The notes under the pieces are model-generated. The model was given only the letters and a program-made list of their open reading frames with translations, made no database searches and was not told where the DNA came from. The position numbers and the translations under genes were made by a program. Of a stretch of DNA of 25,522 nt, positions 1 through 7,193 are shown one piece after another. Location of the stretch: assembly GCA_031549625.1 (NCBI GenBank), contig JAVBPK010000045.1, positions 1-25,522 on the forward strand, written 5' to 3'. Source of the stretch: JAISXK01 sp031549625 (GTDB lineage: Bacteria > Bacillota > Clostridia > Christensenellales > CAG-138). Each line of letters starts with the position of its first letter. Within the stretch, counting starts at the first letter, position 1.

Positions 1-37
1 GGCAAGGACGACATGTGCGTCCGCAGCCCACACCTTG

Positions 38-263
38 GGCATTTTGCCGCCCGCGAGCCCGGAGGGCGAGAGGTAAAATGCCGTAATCCCGTCGAAAAAC
101 AGAGTTTTTCGACGGCCTGCCATGCCCACATGTGGGCATGACTCTTTTTAAAACCAAGCTTGTCGCGCTGTATAAAATCCCCCACCGGAATGCCTTGGCA
201 TTCCGGCTATGGGTTTCCAAAGGGACTTAGTCCCTTTGGCGGTGGTTTGGAGGCAGAGCCTCC
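38..263. repeat. Array of five stem-loops (intergenic repeat element)
   Basis: Five inverted repeats follow one another with short spacers and no credible gene. They are: an 11-bp stem 38-48/72-82 (one G-T pair) enclosing a GC-rich inner hairpin; a 12-bp stem 89-100/104-115 with a 3-nt loop; a perfect 20-bp palindrome 121-140; a 10-bp stem 185-194/197-206; and a 10-bp stem 217-226/230-239. A sixth short one, 249-254/258-263, has a 6-bp stem. The 121-140 palindrome is followed by a T-rich stretch. Such clusters are common as dispersed intergenic elements in gut Clostridia (recollection, not checked). They may also terminate an upstream gene lying outside the window. Confidence 0.6.
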
Positions 264-387
264 ATTAAAACCTGACTGGAGCTTCTGAAAAAAGTTTGGT
301 ATGTAAATATTCTGTAAAAGAGTCCAAAGAACGCCATAAAGCACCTAAAGTGGCGGTAACCGCGCTTTCGCGCGTGGGCGGCGTGGC

Positions 388-416
388 TTGTCAAGGATAT
401 GGCTGGCCGTTATAAT
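388..416 (+). promoter_or_regulatory. SigA-type promoter of lon
   Basis: TTGTCA at 388-393 and a perfect TATAAT at 411-416 are separated by exactly 17 bp. The transcript should start near 423, only about 13 nt before the lon ATG, so the leader is little more than the Shine-Dalgarno sequence. No CIRCE element and no clear CtsR direct repeat was seen around it, so the heat-shock control expected for lon is not visible here. Confidence 0.75.
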
Positions 417-435
417 ACATATATGAGGTGATGAA

Positions 436-2808
436 ATGTTAAGAACATTGCCGGTCATACCGCTTCGCGGTATGGTCGTTTTGCCCGGTGAAATCGTGCA
501 TTGCGACGCGGGCAGAAAAAAAACATTAGCAGCCATTCACGCCGCGGCGGCATCAGACGGCCTGGCGTTTTTCTGTACGCAAAAAACAGCGGCGGTATCG
601 GAACCGGAAACCAGCGAACTCTACACAATTGGCACGATCTGCCATATTCGGCAAGTGTTCCGCCTGCAGGGCGAGGGCATCCACATGCTTGTTTCGGGGC
701 AAACGCGCGCTGTTGTTCGCAGCTATATGTCCGAAGACCCTTACTTCGAAGCGAATGTGCTTGATGTGGCGGATATAGAAGGGGACATGGCCACGGTTGT
801 CGCGTTAAGGAGGCGAGTCAGGGATTGCTTTGCCGAGTACGTGAAGCTCTCCAACAAACTGACGGCCAATCAGCGCGCGACGCTTGAAGAGCACGATGAA
901 GCGGGGCAGTACGCTGACGCGGTAGCGGGACTGGTACTGGAAAGCACGGAGGACAGGCAAGGCTATCTCGAAGAATTGCATATAGACAATCGGCTGATGC
1001 GGCTGGCAGCTTTTTTGGAAAATGAACTGCAAATTTTGCGCATAGATCAAGAAATCGCGCAAAAATTGCGCGAAGAAATCGAAAAAACGCAAAAGGAGCA
1101 TTACCTGCGCGAAAAAATCAAAGTCATCCGAAAGGAATTGGGTGACAACGAAGAAAATGAAGCGGATTTATTTCGGCAGCGCATGGAAAAAAAGGATCTG
1201 CCCGAAGTGGTAAGGGAACGCCTCCAGAGAGAAATTGCTCGCCTGAGCGTATTGCCAAGCGGCTCACATGAGGCGCCGATTACGCGCAGCCTCATCGAAT
1301 GCCTGCTCGATTTGCCGTGGACAGAGCAAACAAAAGATAGTTTATCGCTTGCGCGCGCGCGCAAGATATTGGAAAGGCGCCATTATGGCATGGAAAAGGT
1401 CAAAGAGCGCATCATCGAGTATCTTGCCGTGCAAAAACTGACAAACAAACCAAACGGCCAGATTATTTGCCTGATCGGTCCGCCGGGTGTTGGCAAAACG
1501 TCCATAGTGGCCTCGATAGCGGAAGCCATGGGCAGGAAATTTGTGCGCATGAGTTTGGGCGGCGTGCGGGACGAAGCGGAGATTCGCGGGCACAGGCGCA
1601 CATACATCGGGGCCATGCCGGGCCGCGTGATTGCGGCGATGCGGCAGGCGGGGTCGATCAATCCGGTATTGTTGTTTGACGAGATTGACAAGCTGTCGTC
1701 CGATGTGCGGGGCGATCCGGCGGCGGCCATGCTGGAAGTATTGGACGGCGCGCAAAATTTCGAATTCAAGGATCATTTCGTAGAATTGCCGTACGATTTG
1801 AGCAAGGCCATGCTGCTGACGACGGCAAACGATGAATCAACCATCCCGAAGCCATTGTTGGACAGAATGGAGATTATCCGCGTGCCCAGCTATCTGGCGG
1901 AAGAAAAATTGCATATCGCCAAGCGCCACTTGCTTCCCAAGCAGCTGGAAAAGCATGGCCTCAAAAAGGAGAATATCCGCGTCACGGACGGCCAGCTTGC
2001 TGCGATCATCCATGGCTATACACGGGAAGCCGGCGTGCGTGAATTGGAACGTATGCTGGCAGGCGTATGCCGCAAGGTTGCGTGCCGCGTGGCGGAGGGG
2101 GAAAGCAGGGTCGCGCTCAATACGCGCATGCTTACGGAGTTTTTAGGCCAGCCGAAATACCGCGGCGATGAAATGCGCGAGCAAAATGAAGTCGGTGTGG
2201 TGACAGGGCTGGCGTATACGCCGGTAGGCGGCGAAACGATCAGTGTGGAAGCGGTGGCGGTGCCGGGCAGCGGCGCTGTGCAGCTGACGGGTCAGCTGGG
2301 TGAAGTGATGCAGGAATCCGGCAAAGCCGCGCTCACATATGTGCGCGCGCATGCAGGGGCATGGGGCTTGGAACAGGAGAAAATCAACAAACTGGATGTG
2401 CATGTGCATGTGCCGCAGGGCGCGGTTCCAAAAGATGGGCCCAGCGCAGGTGTAGCGATGGCTGCGGCCATACTAAGCGCGCTCACGGGCATACCGGCTC
2501 GCGCGGATGTCGCCATGACGGGCGAAATCACGTTGCGCGGGCGGGTGCTCCCGATAGGCGGCCTGCGTGAAAAATCGCTTGCCGCGCTGCGTGCAGGCAT
2601 CACGCATGTGCTGATCCCCAAAGAGAACAAAAAGGATATCGAAGAGCTGCCGGCATCGGCGCGTGAGACCATCTTGTTTTCCGAGATTGATACACTGGAG
2701 GAGGCGTTTGCTCTTATACTTACAAAAGGGCCGGAAACGGCCGTACAAAGCGATAGCCTGTTCCCGCTGCCGGAAGATATGCGGTATTCCGCGGGGGCGC
2801 CGCAATGA
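436..2808 (+). CDS. lon: ATP-dependent protease LonA
   Basis: Lon is a cytoplasmic AAA+ serine protease that degrades misfolded and some regulatory proteins. The 790-residue product is close to the usual LonA length. An N-terminal substrate-binding domain (starting PVIPLRGMVVLPGE) and a coiled-coil helical region (about 190-250) precede the AAA+ module. Walker A GPPGVGKT is at residues 348-355, and Walker B LLFDEIDK follows. The C-terminal protease domain has the Ser-Lys dyad: S670 in PKDGPSAG and K713 in GLREKS, spaced 43 residues as in E. coli Lon (S679/K722). The ATG has GAGGTGA directly upstream. The stop overlaps the engB start as ATGA, so the two are translationally coupled. No missing catalytic residue was found. 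Confidence 0.97.
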   Translation: MLRTLPVIPLRGMVVLPGEIVHCDAGRKKTLAAIHAAAASDGLAFFCTQKTAAVSEPETSELYTIGTICHIRQVFRLQGEGIHMLVSGQTRAVVRSYMSEDPYFEANVLDVADIEGDMATVVALRRRVRDCFAEYVKLSNKLTANQRATLEEHDEAGQYADAVAGLVLESTEDRQGYLEELHIDNRLMRLAAFLENELQILRIDQEIAQKLREEIEKTQKEHYLREKIKVIRKELGDNEENEADLFRQRMEKKDLPEVVRERLQREIARLSVLPSGSHEAPITRSLIECLLDLPWTEQTKDSLSLARARKILERRHYGMEKVKERIIEYLAVQKLTNKPNGQIICLIGPPGVGKTSIVASIAEAMGRKFVRMSLGGVRDEAEIRGHRRTYIGAMPGRVIAAMRQAGSINPVLLFDEIDKLSSDVRGDPAAAMLEVLDGAQNFEFKDHFVELPYDLSKAMLLTTANDESTIPKPLLDRMEIIRVPSYLAEEKLHIAKRHLLPKQLEKHGLKKENIRVTDGQLAAIIHGYTREAGVRELERMLAGVCRKVACRVAEGESRVALNTRMLTEFLGQPKYRGDEMREQNEVGVVTGLAYTPVGGETISVEAVAVPGSGAVQLTGQLGEVMQESGKAALTYVRAHAGAWGLEQEKINKLDVHVHVPQGAVPKDGPSAGVAMAAAILSALTGIPARADVAMTGEITLRGRVLPIGGLREKSLAALRAGITHVLIPKENKKDIEELPASARETILFSEIDTLEEAFALILTKGPETAVQSDSLFPLPEDMRYSAGAPQ

Positions 2809-3431
2809 GCAAAGAAGCCGTTTACGAGCCGTTTCGCATAAAGCGGGCGGAATTTGTCACAAGCGTCGGTATGGAGACGGAAAAATATCCCGCGCCATTG
2901 GCTGCCGAGATCGCCATCGTGGGCAAATCAAATGTCGGGAAGTCCTCTCTCATCAATGCGCTTTGCAACAGGCATAAGCTGGCGAAGACATCCCAGACGC
3001 CTGGAAAAACCAGATTGATTAATTATTTCAAAATAAACGATGAAATGTATTTGGTGGATCTGCCGGGGTATGGTTTTGCAAAGGCGCCCAAGGATCAGCA
3101 AAAGGCTTGGGGGCTGTTGATGGAAAAATATCTTTCCAGCGGGCGGGTGACGCACTTGCTGCTGTTGCTGGATATCCGCCATGAGCCGACGGCGGAAGAT
3201 AAGCAAATGTTTGCGTGGATGCTGTATTACGGGGTGGCGTTCACTTTGGTGGCGACAAAAGCGGATAAACTGCCGCGTTCAAAGCGGCAGATAGCTGCAA
3301 ATGCAGCGGCAAAGGCGTTGGGCGCGCCCCCGGCCGCTATTGCGTATTCCGCCGAGGAAGGCATTGGGAGTGAATTTTTACTGGCGCGCATCGAGCAAAT
3401 CCTGCTGGATGCCAAACATCTGTCGCAATGA
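2805..3431 (+). CDS. engB: Ribosome biogenesis GTP-binding protein EngB (YsxC/YihA)
   Basis: EngB is an essential TRAFAC GTPase that helps assemble the large ribosomal subunit. The 208-residue product has the family length. G1 is GKSNVGKS (about residues 44-51), the T-P-G-K-T-R switch region follows, G3 is DLPGYGFAKAP, G4 is TKAD and G5 is the SAEEG region. The start overlaps the lon stop by 4 nt. The lon-engB order is the same as lon-ysxC in Bacillus, which supports the call. The gene is probably read from the lon promoter. Downstream, an 8-bp inverted repeat (3466-3492) may end this transcript. Confidence 0.96.
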   Translation: MSKEAVYEPFRIKRAEFVTSVGMETEKYPAPLAAEIAIVGKSNVGKSSLINALCNRHKLAKTSQTPGKTRLINYFKINDEMYLVDLPGYGFAKAPKDQQKAWGLLMEKYLSSGRVTHLLLLLDIRHEPTAEDKQMFAWMLYYGVAFTLVATKADKLPRSKRQIAANAAAKALGAPPAAIAYSAEEGIGSEFLLARIEQILLDAKHLSQ

Positions 3432-3465
3432 TTTGCGTCGACAAAAAAATATGTTAAATATAATG

Positions 3466-3492
3466 GGCAGCCGCTTGACACGAACGGCTGCC
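3466..3492. promoter_or_regulatory. Inverted repeat overlapping the -35 of the next promoter
   Basis: A perfect 8-bp inverted repeat (GGCAGCCG at 3466-3473, CGGCTGCC at 3485-3492) has an 11-nt loop that contains the TTGACA of the promoter for the zinc-ribbon gene. It is followed by only three T residues. It could be an operator, or a weak terminator of the lon-engB transcript that shares bases with the promoter. Confidence 0.45.
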
Positions 3493-3503
3493 TTTCGCAT
3501 AAT
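3475..3503 (+). promoter_or_regulatory. SigA-type promoter of the zinc-ribbon gene
   Basis: A perfect TTGACA (3475-3480), a 17-bp spacer and CATAAT (3498-3503) form a near-consensus promoter about 70 bp before the start at 3573. A second TATAAT lies upstream at 3459-3464, but its best -35 (TCGACA at 3438-3443) has a poor 15-bp spacer. Confidence 0.7.
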
Positions 3504-3572
3504 AGGGATGAAACTTGTATATAGTATAGGGGAATTCATACACCCGTTATGCTATTATTCTAGGAGGTTACA

Positions 3573-4040
3573 ATGGTGCTGCAGAAATGCCCGCGTTGCG
3601 AATTAAACTACATTCGGGAAGACGAGAAGTATTGTAATGTTTGCCGCCGTGAAATCAAAGGTGAGAAAGACGACACGGAAGAATTGCAGAATCTATGCAT
3701 GGAATGCGGCGAAAACAATGCGCTCAAGGGGCAGGAGCTGTGTGCGTATTGCCTGGGTGAAAAACGCAGGCGCGAAAAACTCGAAACGCTGATGGAACAA
3801 CCCACGGCGGAGCTGGATGTCGAGCTGACACAACTCGATGAGATTGACGTACCCACAAACGCGGACATTCCCTCGGAAGATCTCCAGGAAATCCATAAAG
3901 AATTTGCGGATGAAGACGACGAACTGGAAGGCGACGAAGAACGGTACGGCGGCGAATTCGAGGAAGCGGACGATTTCGACGATGAATTTAACGACGAAAT
4001 AGAAGACGAATTAGACGACGATCTGGATGACGAAGAGTGA
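3573..4040 (+). CDS. Tandem zinc-ribbon protein with very acidic C-terminal tail, unknown function
   Basis: I do not recognise this 155-residue protein. Two zinc ribbons with identical spacing, CX2C-X11-CX2C, are formed by C6/C9/C21/C24 and C42/C45/C57/C60. A basic stretch (about 63-70) follows. From about residue 79 the chain is dominated by Asp and Glu, and the last 50 residues are almost entirely acidic and low in complexity. It has AGGAGG upstream of the ATG and its own promoter. The next gene starts 25 nt after its stop. Acidic tails of this kind occur in nucleic-acid mimics and in the RNA polymerase delta subunit; any such role here is speculation. A serine-rich reading frame on the opposite strand is a shadow of the acidic codons. 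Confidence 0.8.
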   Translation: MVLQKCPRCELNYIREDEKYCNVCRREIKGEKDDTEELQNLCMECGENNALKGQELCAYCLGEKRRREKLETLMEQPTAELDVELTQLDEIDVPTNADIPSEDLQEIHKEFADEDDELEGDEERYGGEFEEADDFDDEFNDEIEDELDDDLDDEE

Positions 4041-4065
4041 AACATATCCGGCTCGGGGGCGCAAG

Positions 4066-4758
4066 ATGAAGATATTCGCCATAGGTGATTTGCATTTAGC
4101 GGGCGCGGTAGACAAGCCCATGGATATATTTGGCCCGGCGTGGGAAAATCATGCGCGACGCATTGCCGATGCGTGGCGCGCTTTTGTGTCTGACGATGAT
4201 ATCGTGCTGTTGCCCGGCGATTTTAGCTGGGCGATGCGGCTGGAAGATGCTGTGGTAGATATGGCGCTTGTGGATGCGCTGCCGGGCAAAAAAGTGCTGG
4301 TGCGCGGCAATCACGATTATTGGTGGAATTCGCTCGCAAAGGTGCGTGGCATATTGCCGCCCTCCATGCGCGTGGTGCAAAACGATTGCTGCTCTGAGGG
4401 CGATTTGCATATTGCGGGTACGCGGGGTTGGTCCTGCCCGATGAGCGCCGGCTTTTTACCGGAGGACCAAAAAGTATACGACCGTGAAGTAGCGCGCCTG
4501 GGCATGTCGCTGCAAAAAATGCCGCAGCAGGGCATGAGAATAGCCATGCTGCATTTTCCGCCTTTCAACGAAAACAGATCACCCAGCGGCTTTACGGATC
4601 TTTTGGAAAGGCACTCCATCAGCTTGGTGGTTTATGCGCATTTGCATGGCAAAAGCTGCCGTTCCGGTTTTGAGGGCATGCGAAACGGCATAGAGTATCA
4701 TCTCGTATCGGCCGACCATATTGGCTTTCAGCCCAAATTGGTGCTGGAGTTGTCGTAG
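4066..4758 (+). CDS. Calcineurin-like metallophosphoesterase (predicted phosphohydrolase)
   Basis: The product is a 230-residue cytoplasmic binuclear metallophosphoesterase with all metal-ligand motifs in order: GDLHL (D8, H10), GDFSW (D52), GNHD (N82, H83, D84), HFPP (H163) and AHLHG (H192, H194). It resembles the single-domain predicted phosphohydrolases of Bacillota (COG1768-like); the substrate is unknown. An in-frame ATG at 4027 would overlap the upstream gene by 14 nt and lacks a ribosome site. The ATG at 4066 follows a G-rich site at 4055-4059 and puts the first metal motif at the usual distance from the N-terminus, so it was chosen. It is probably co-transcribed with the zinc-ribbon gene. 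Confidence 0.9.
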   Translation: MKIFAIGDLHLAGAVDKPMDIFGPAWENHARRIADAWRAFVSDDDIVLLPGDFSWAMRLEDAVVDMALVDALPGKKVLVRGNHDYWWNSLAKVRGILPPSMRVVQNDCCSEGDLHIAGTRGWSCPMSAGFLPEDQKVYDREVARLGMSLQKMPQQGMRIAMLHFPPFNENRSPSGFTDLLERHSISLVVYAHLHGKSCRSGFEGMRNGIEYHLVSADHIGFQPKLVLELS

Positions 4759-4828
4759 AAAAGAGCAAAAAGCATATCACGATATGACAAAATACGCCGC
4801 AATCCGATAACAATCGATTACAAACATA

Positions 4829-4888
4829 TATATGCGAACCGACGCCGCTATAAAAACCGCGCAACATGCGCGGTTTTGTTCGCATATA
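4829..4888 (+). terminator. Nested hairpin, probable terminator after the metallophosphoesterase gene
   Basis: An inner 10-bp stem (4853-4862/4868-4877, 5-nt loop) begins with A residues and ends in four T residues, as in a bidirectional intrinsic terminator. It sits inside an outer 11-bp inverted repeat, TATATGCGAAC at 4829-4839 and GTTCGCATATA at 4878-4888. It separates the metallophosphoesterase gene from the mraZ promoter. A smaller 6-bp inverted repeat lies at 4773-4786. Confidence 0.6.
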
Positions 4889-4988
4889 AGAAGAACAAAT
4901 GTTTTATAAATGGGGGAAACTTTTTGAAAATGCTGTGAAAATGAATGGATGTGGGGAAATGGAGCGAAAATTATAAAAAAATTCATAA

Positions 4989-5028
4989 AAAGACAATAAA
5001 AATGGTGACAAGTGTAGCAAAGTGGTTT
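4989..5028 (+). promoter_or_regulatory. Four 10-bp MraZ-box-like direct repeats
   Basis: Four direct repeats are phased at exactly 10 bp: AAAGACAATA (4989), AAAATGGTGA (4999), CAAGTGTAGC (5009) and AAAGTGGTTT (5019). They fit the AAAGTGKNNN repeat described for MraZ binding in mollicutes, the last best and the first worst. They cover the -35 and the spacer of the mraZ promoter, so binding should block it. Autorepression is inferred from what is known of MraZ. Confidence 0.65.
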
Positions 5029-5033
5029 ATAAT
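5005..5033 (+). promoter_or_regulatory. SigA-type promoter of mraZ and the dcw cluster
   Basis: GTGACA at 5005-5010 and a perfect TATAAT at 5028-5033 are 17 bp apart, giving a start near 5040 and a leader of about 50 nt before the GTG at 5090. Confidence 0.75.
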
Positions 5034-5089
5034 ATGTACATCAGAGTAGGGCAGGATTCTGCTCGCAGATACGGAAGGGGGAACGCGCA

Positions 5090-5536
5090 GTGCTGATTGG
5101 TTCGTACACGCATGGCATCGACGCCAAAGGCCGTGTGTTTGTCCCTTCAAAATGGCGCGAAGATCTCGGCTCTACCGTCATCGTCACGCATGGCATATTC
5201 GGCCGTGGCGACGCAAAATATCTTTTTGGCATGTCCGAAGCGGCTTGGAAAGAATTTGCCGCAAAGTTTTCCGCTTTGCCGGAAACGGATATCATGGGCC
5301 AGGCTTTCCGGCGTATGCTGTTCAGCAACGCGTCCGATTGCGAGCTGGACAAACAGGGCCGTATACTCATCCCCACCAGCCTGCGCGAACATGCCGGGCT
5401 CGACAAAGATGCGGTGTTTGTCGGGGTGGACAGCCGTATCGAAATCTGGAATATGGACGCTTGGAAAAAACACAGCGCAAACATGGAAGATGACTACAAT
5501 GCTGCACTGATGCAGCTGGCAGAACGCGGCATATGA
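5090..5536 (+). CDS. mraZ: Transcriptional regulator MraZ
   Basis: MraZ is a DNA-binding protein that forms ring-shaped oligomers and represses the dcw operon. The 148-residue product has two SpoVT-AbrB half-domains, each with the signature D-x-x-G-R: DAKGR (11-15) followed by VFVPS, and DKQGR (87-91) followed by ILIP. Translation starts at GTG 5090, preceded by GAAGGGGGAA. It is the first gene of the cluster, as usual, and its stop overlaps the rsmH start as ATGA. Its likely target is the set of 10-bp repeats in its own promoter. Confidence 0.96.
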   Translation: MLIGSYTHGIDAKGRVFVPSKWREDLGSTVIVTHGIFGRGDAKYLFGMSEAAWKEFAAKFSALPETDIMGQAFRRMLFSNASDCELDKQGRILIPTSLREHAGLDKDAVFVGVDSRIEIWNMDAWKKHSANMEDDYNAALMQLAERGI

Positions 5537-6474
5537 GCGAAGCGTTTTGCCACATCCCCATCATGGTGGAAGACGTGCTGCGCATGCTGGAACCGCAGCG
5601 TGGCGGCGTGTATGTGGATGGCACGCTGGGCGGCGGCGGGCACGCCGAGGAAGTGCTGAAAAGGCTCCCCAAGGGCGGCTTGCTCGTAGGCATCGATCGC
5701 GATGGCGCTGCAATACAGGCAGCAAGCGAAAGGCTGGGCAAGTTTGGTGAAAGCTTTCGGGCCATACGGGGAAATTTCTTCGAAATGCCGCAGCTATTGG
5801 CGGCGGAAGGAATAGAAGCGGTAGACGGCGTTTTGCTGGACTTGGGCGTATCGTCACACCAGCTGGACGCGGCGGAGAGAGGGTTTTCCTTCCACGCGGA
5901 AGCGCCGTTGGACATGCGCATGGACAACAGGCAAGGCAAGACCGCTGAAGAAGTTGTCAACACGTATTCGTTCGAAGACCTGGCGCGCATTTTGCGGGAG
6001 TATGGCGAAGAACGCTATGCGGGGAAGCTCGCGTCAGCCATCGTAAACGCCAGAAACAAAAAACGTATTACCACTACTGTGGAACTGGCGGAAATCATAA
6101 AGGCGGCGACTCCTCCGGCAAACCGCTATCAGGGTCAGCATCCGGCACGCAGAACATTTCAGGCCGTGCGCATAGAAGTAAACGGGGAGCTGGCCGGGCT
6201 GGAAGAAGCATTACGCAAGGCGTTTGCCTGCTTGAGGCAGGGCGGCAAAATGGCGGTCATCTCGTTTCATTCGCTGGAAGACCGTACGGTGAAGCAACTG
6301 TTTCGCGAATGGGAACAACCCTGTGTATGCCCGCCGAAAGCGCCGGTGTGCACATGCGGCAGAAAGCCGGAAGGTAAATTGCTAAACAAAAAGCCGATTA
6401 CAGCGGGCACGGAAGAAACGGAACTAAATCCGCGTTCAAAATCCGCGAAGCTGCGGGGAATAGAAAGAATATAA
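5533..6474 (+). CDS. rsmH: 16S rRNA (cytosine-1402-N4)-methyltransferase RsmH
   Basis: RsmH uses S-adenosylmethionine to methylate N4 of C1402 in the 16S rRNA P-site. The 313-residue length is typical. The SAM-binding loop is DGTLGGGGHA (29-38), LLDLGVSSHQLD forms the next conserved block, and the family C-terminal block with the SFHSLEDR motif and clustered cysteines (CVCPPKAPVCTCG) is present. The start overlaps the mraZ stop by 4 nt. It sits second in the cluster as in most bacteria. Confidence 0.97.
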   Translation: MSEAFCHIPIMVEDVLRMLEPQRGGVYVDGTLGGGGHAEEVLKRLPKGGLLVGIDRDGAAIQAASERLGKFGESFRAIRGNFFEMPQLLAAEGIEAVDGVLLDLGVSSHQLDAAERGFSFHAEAPLDMRMDNRQGKTAEEVVNTYSFEDLARILREYGEERYAGKLASAIVNARNKKRITTTVELAEIIKAATPPANRYQGQHPARRTFQAVRIEVNGELAGLEEALRKAFACLRQGGKMAVISFHSLEDRTVKQLFREWEQPCVCPPKAPVCTCGRKPEGKLLNKKPITAGTEETELNPRSKSAKLRGIERI

Positions 6475-6554
6475 CCGCAACCACAAAAGCAAGACTCGGG
6501 CAACTATAAGAAAGCGGCGCATCGTCTGGAGGACATGCGCAAAGCGAGGGAAAG

Positions 6555-7121
6555 ATGGAAGCAAGCGCCGGCAGAAAAATGCAAACGACATACGCGACAA
6601 TTACGCGCGTGTATTCGCCGACGCATGGTTCTGCTGCGTACGCGTATGCGCAAACGGCGGAGGTGCTGTCGCCGGCCGAAAGGCCGCAGGTGCAGGCGCG
6701 GCCAAAAACGCAACCGCGCTCACGCCAACAGGCGGCGATGCGCGTAAAGCCGCGCGTAAGCGCGGGTACCCGTTGGGCGGCTGTGGCGTCTATGCTGGCG
6801 CTAAGCGGCGCACTGTTGCTGGTCGTTTTCCGCTATTACAACATTTCGCGGCAATATGCGGTAATAAATACCCTGAACGAAGACATAAATAATACAGAGC
6901 TGCGCATTCGCGAACTGAACGTAGGGCTTGAGTGCGCCGTAAACATACAAACCGCGCAAGAGGCGGCAAGCAGGCTGGGCATGACGTATCCCACGAGCAA
7001 ACAATACGTGCGCGCGGGCGATGCGCTTATGATAGACGGCGCCCAGCCGGAAACGCAAAGCGCGCCGGAACTTCCCCCGGCAGATCCGGCGAAGGGCGTG
7101 GGTCCCCCGCAAACGCCCTGA
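6555..7121 (+). CDS. ftsL: FtsL-like cell division protein
   Basis: This 188-residue protein is called from architecture and position, because FtsL sequences hardly conserve. A basic, Ala/Pro/Gln-rich cytoplasmic part (1-72) is followed by one membrane segment (about 73-92), a coiled-coil-like stretch (about 97-130) and a proline-rich tail. FtsL pairs with DivIC and DivIB in the divisome. It lies between rsmH and the PBP gene, the standard place for ftsL. The cytoplasmic part is much longer than in well-known FtsL proteins. The ATG has GAGGG only 4 nt upstream; a second ATG at 6579 is possible. Confidence 0.75.
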   Translation: MEASAGRKMQTTYATITRVYSPTHGSAAYAYAQTAEVLSPAERPQVQARPKTQPRSRQQAAMRVKPRVSAGTRWAAVASMLALSGALLLVVFRYYNISRQYAVINTLNEDINNTELRIRELNVGLECAVNIQTAQEAASRLGMTYPTSKQYVRAGDALMIDGAQPETQSAPELPPADPAKGVGPPQTP

Positions 7122-7193
7122 CGCCATATTTATCCGGGAGGGCTGGGAACAGGCATAATGGTCTTACATTCCCGGAAGCAGCAGGAGGCAAGC

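Noticed and set aside
360..435. CIRCE or CtsR operator before lon
   Set aside because: No 9-bp CIRCE inverted repeat and only a poor half-match to the CtsR heptad was found.
3608..4045. Serine-rich 145-codon frame on the minus strand
   Set aside because: It is the exact antisense of the Asp/Glu-rich tail gene; low-complexity serine runs come from GAA/GAC codons read backwards. No ribosome site.
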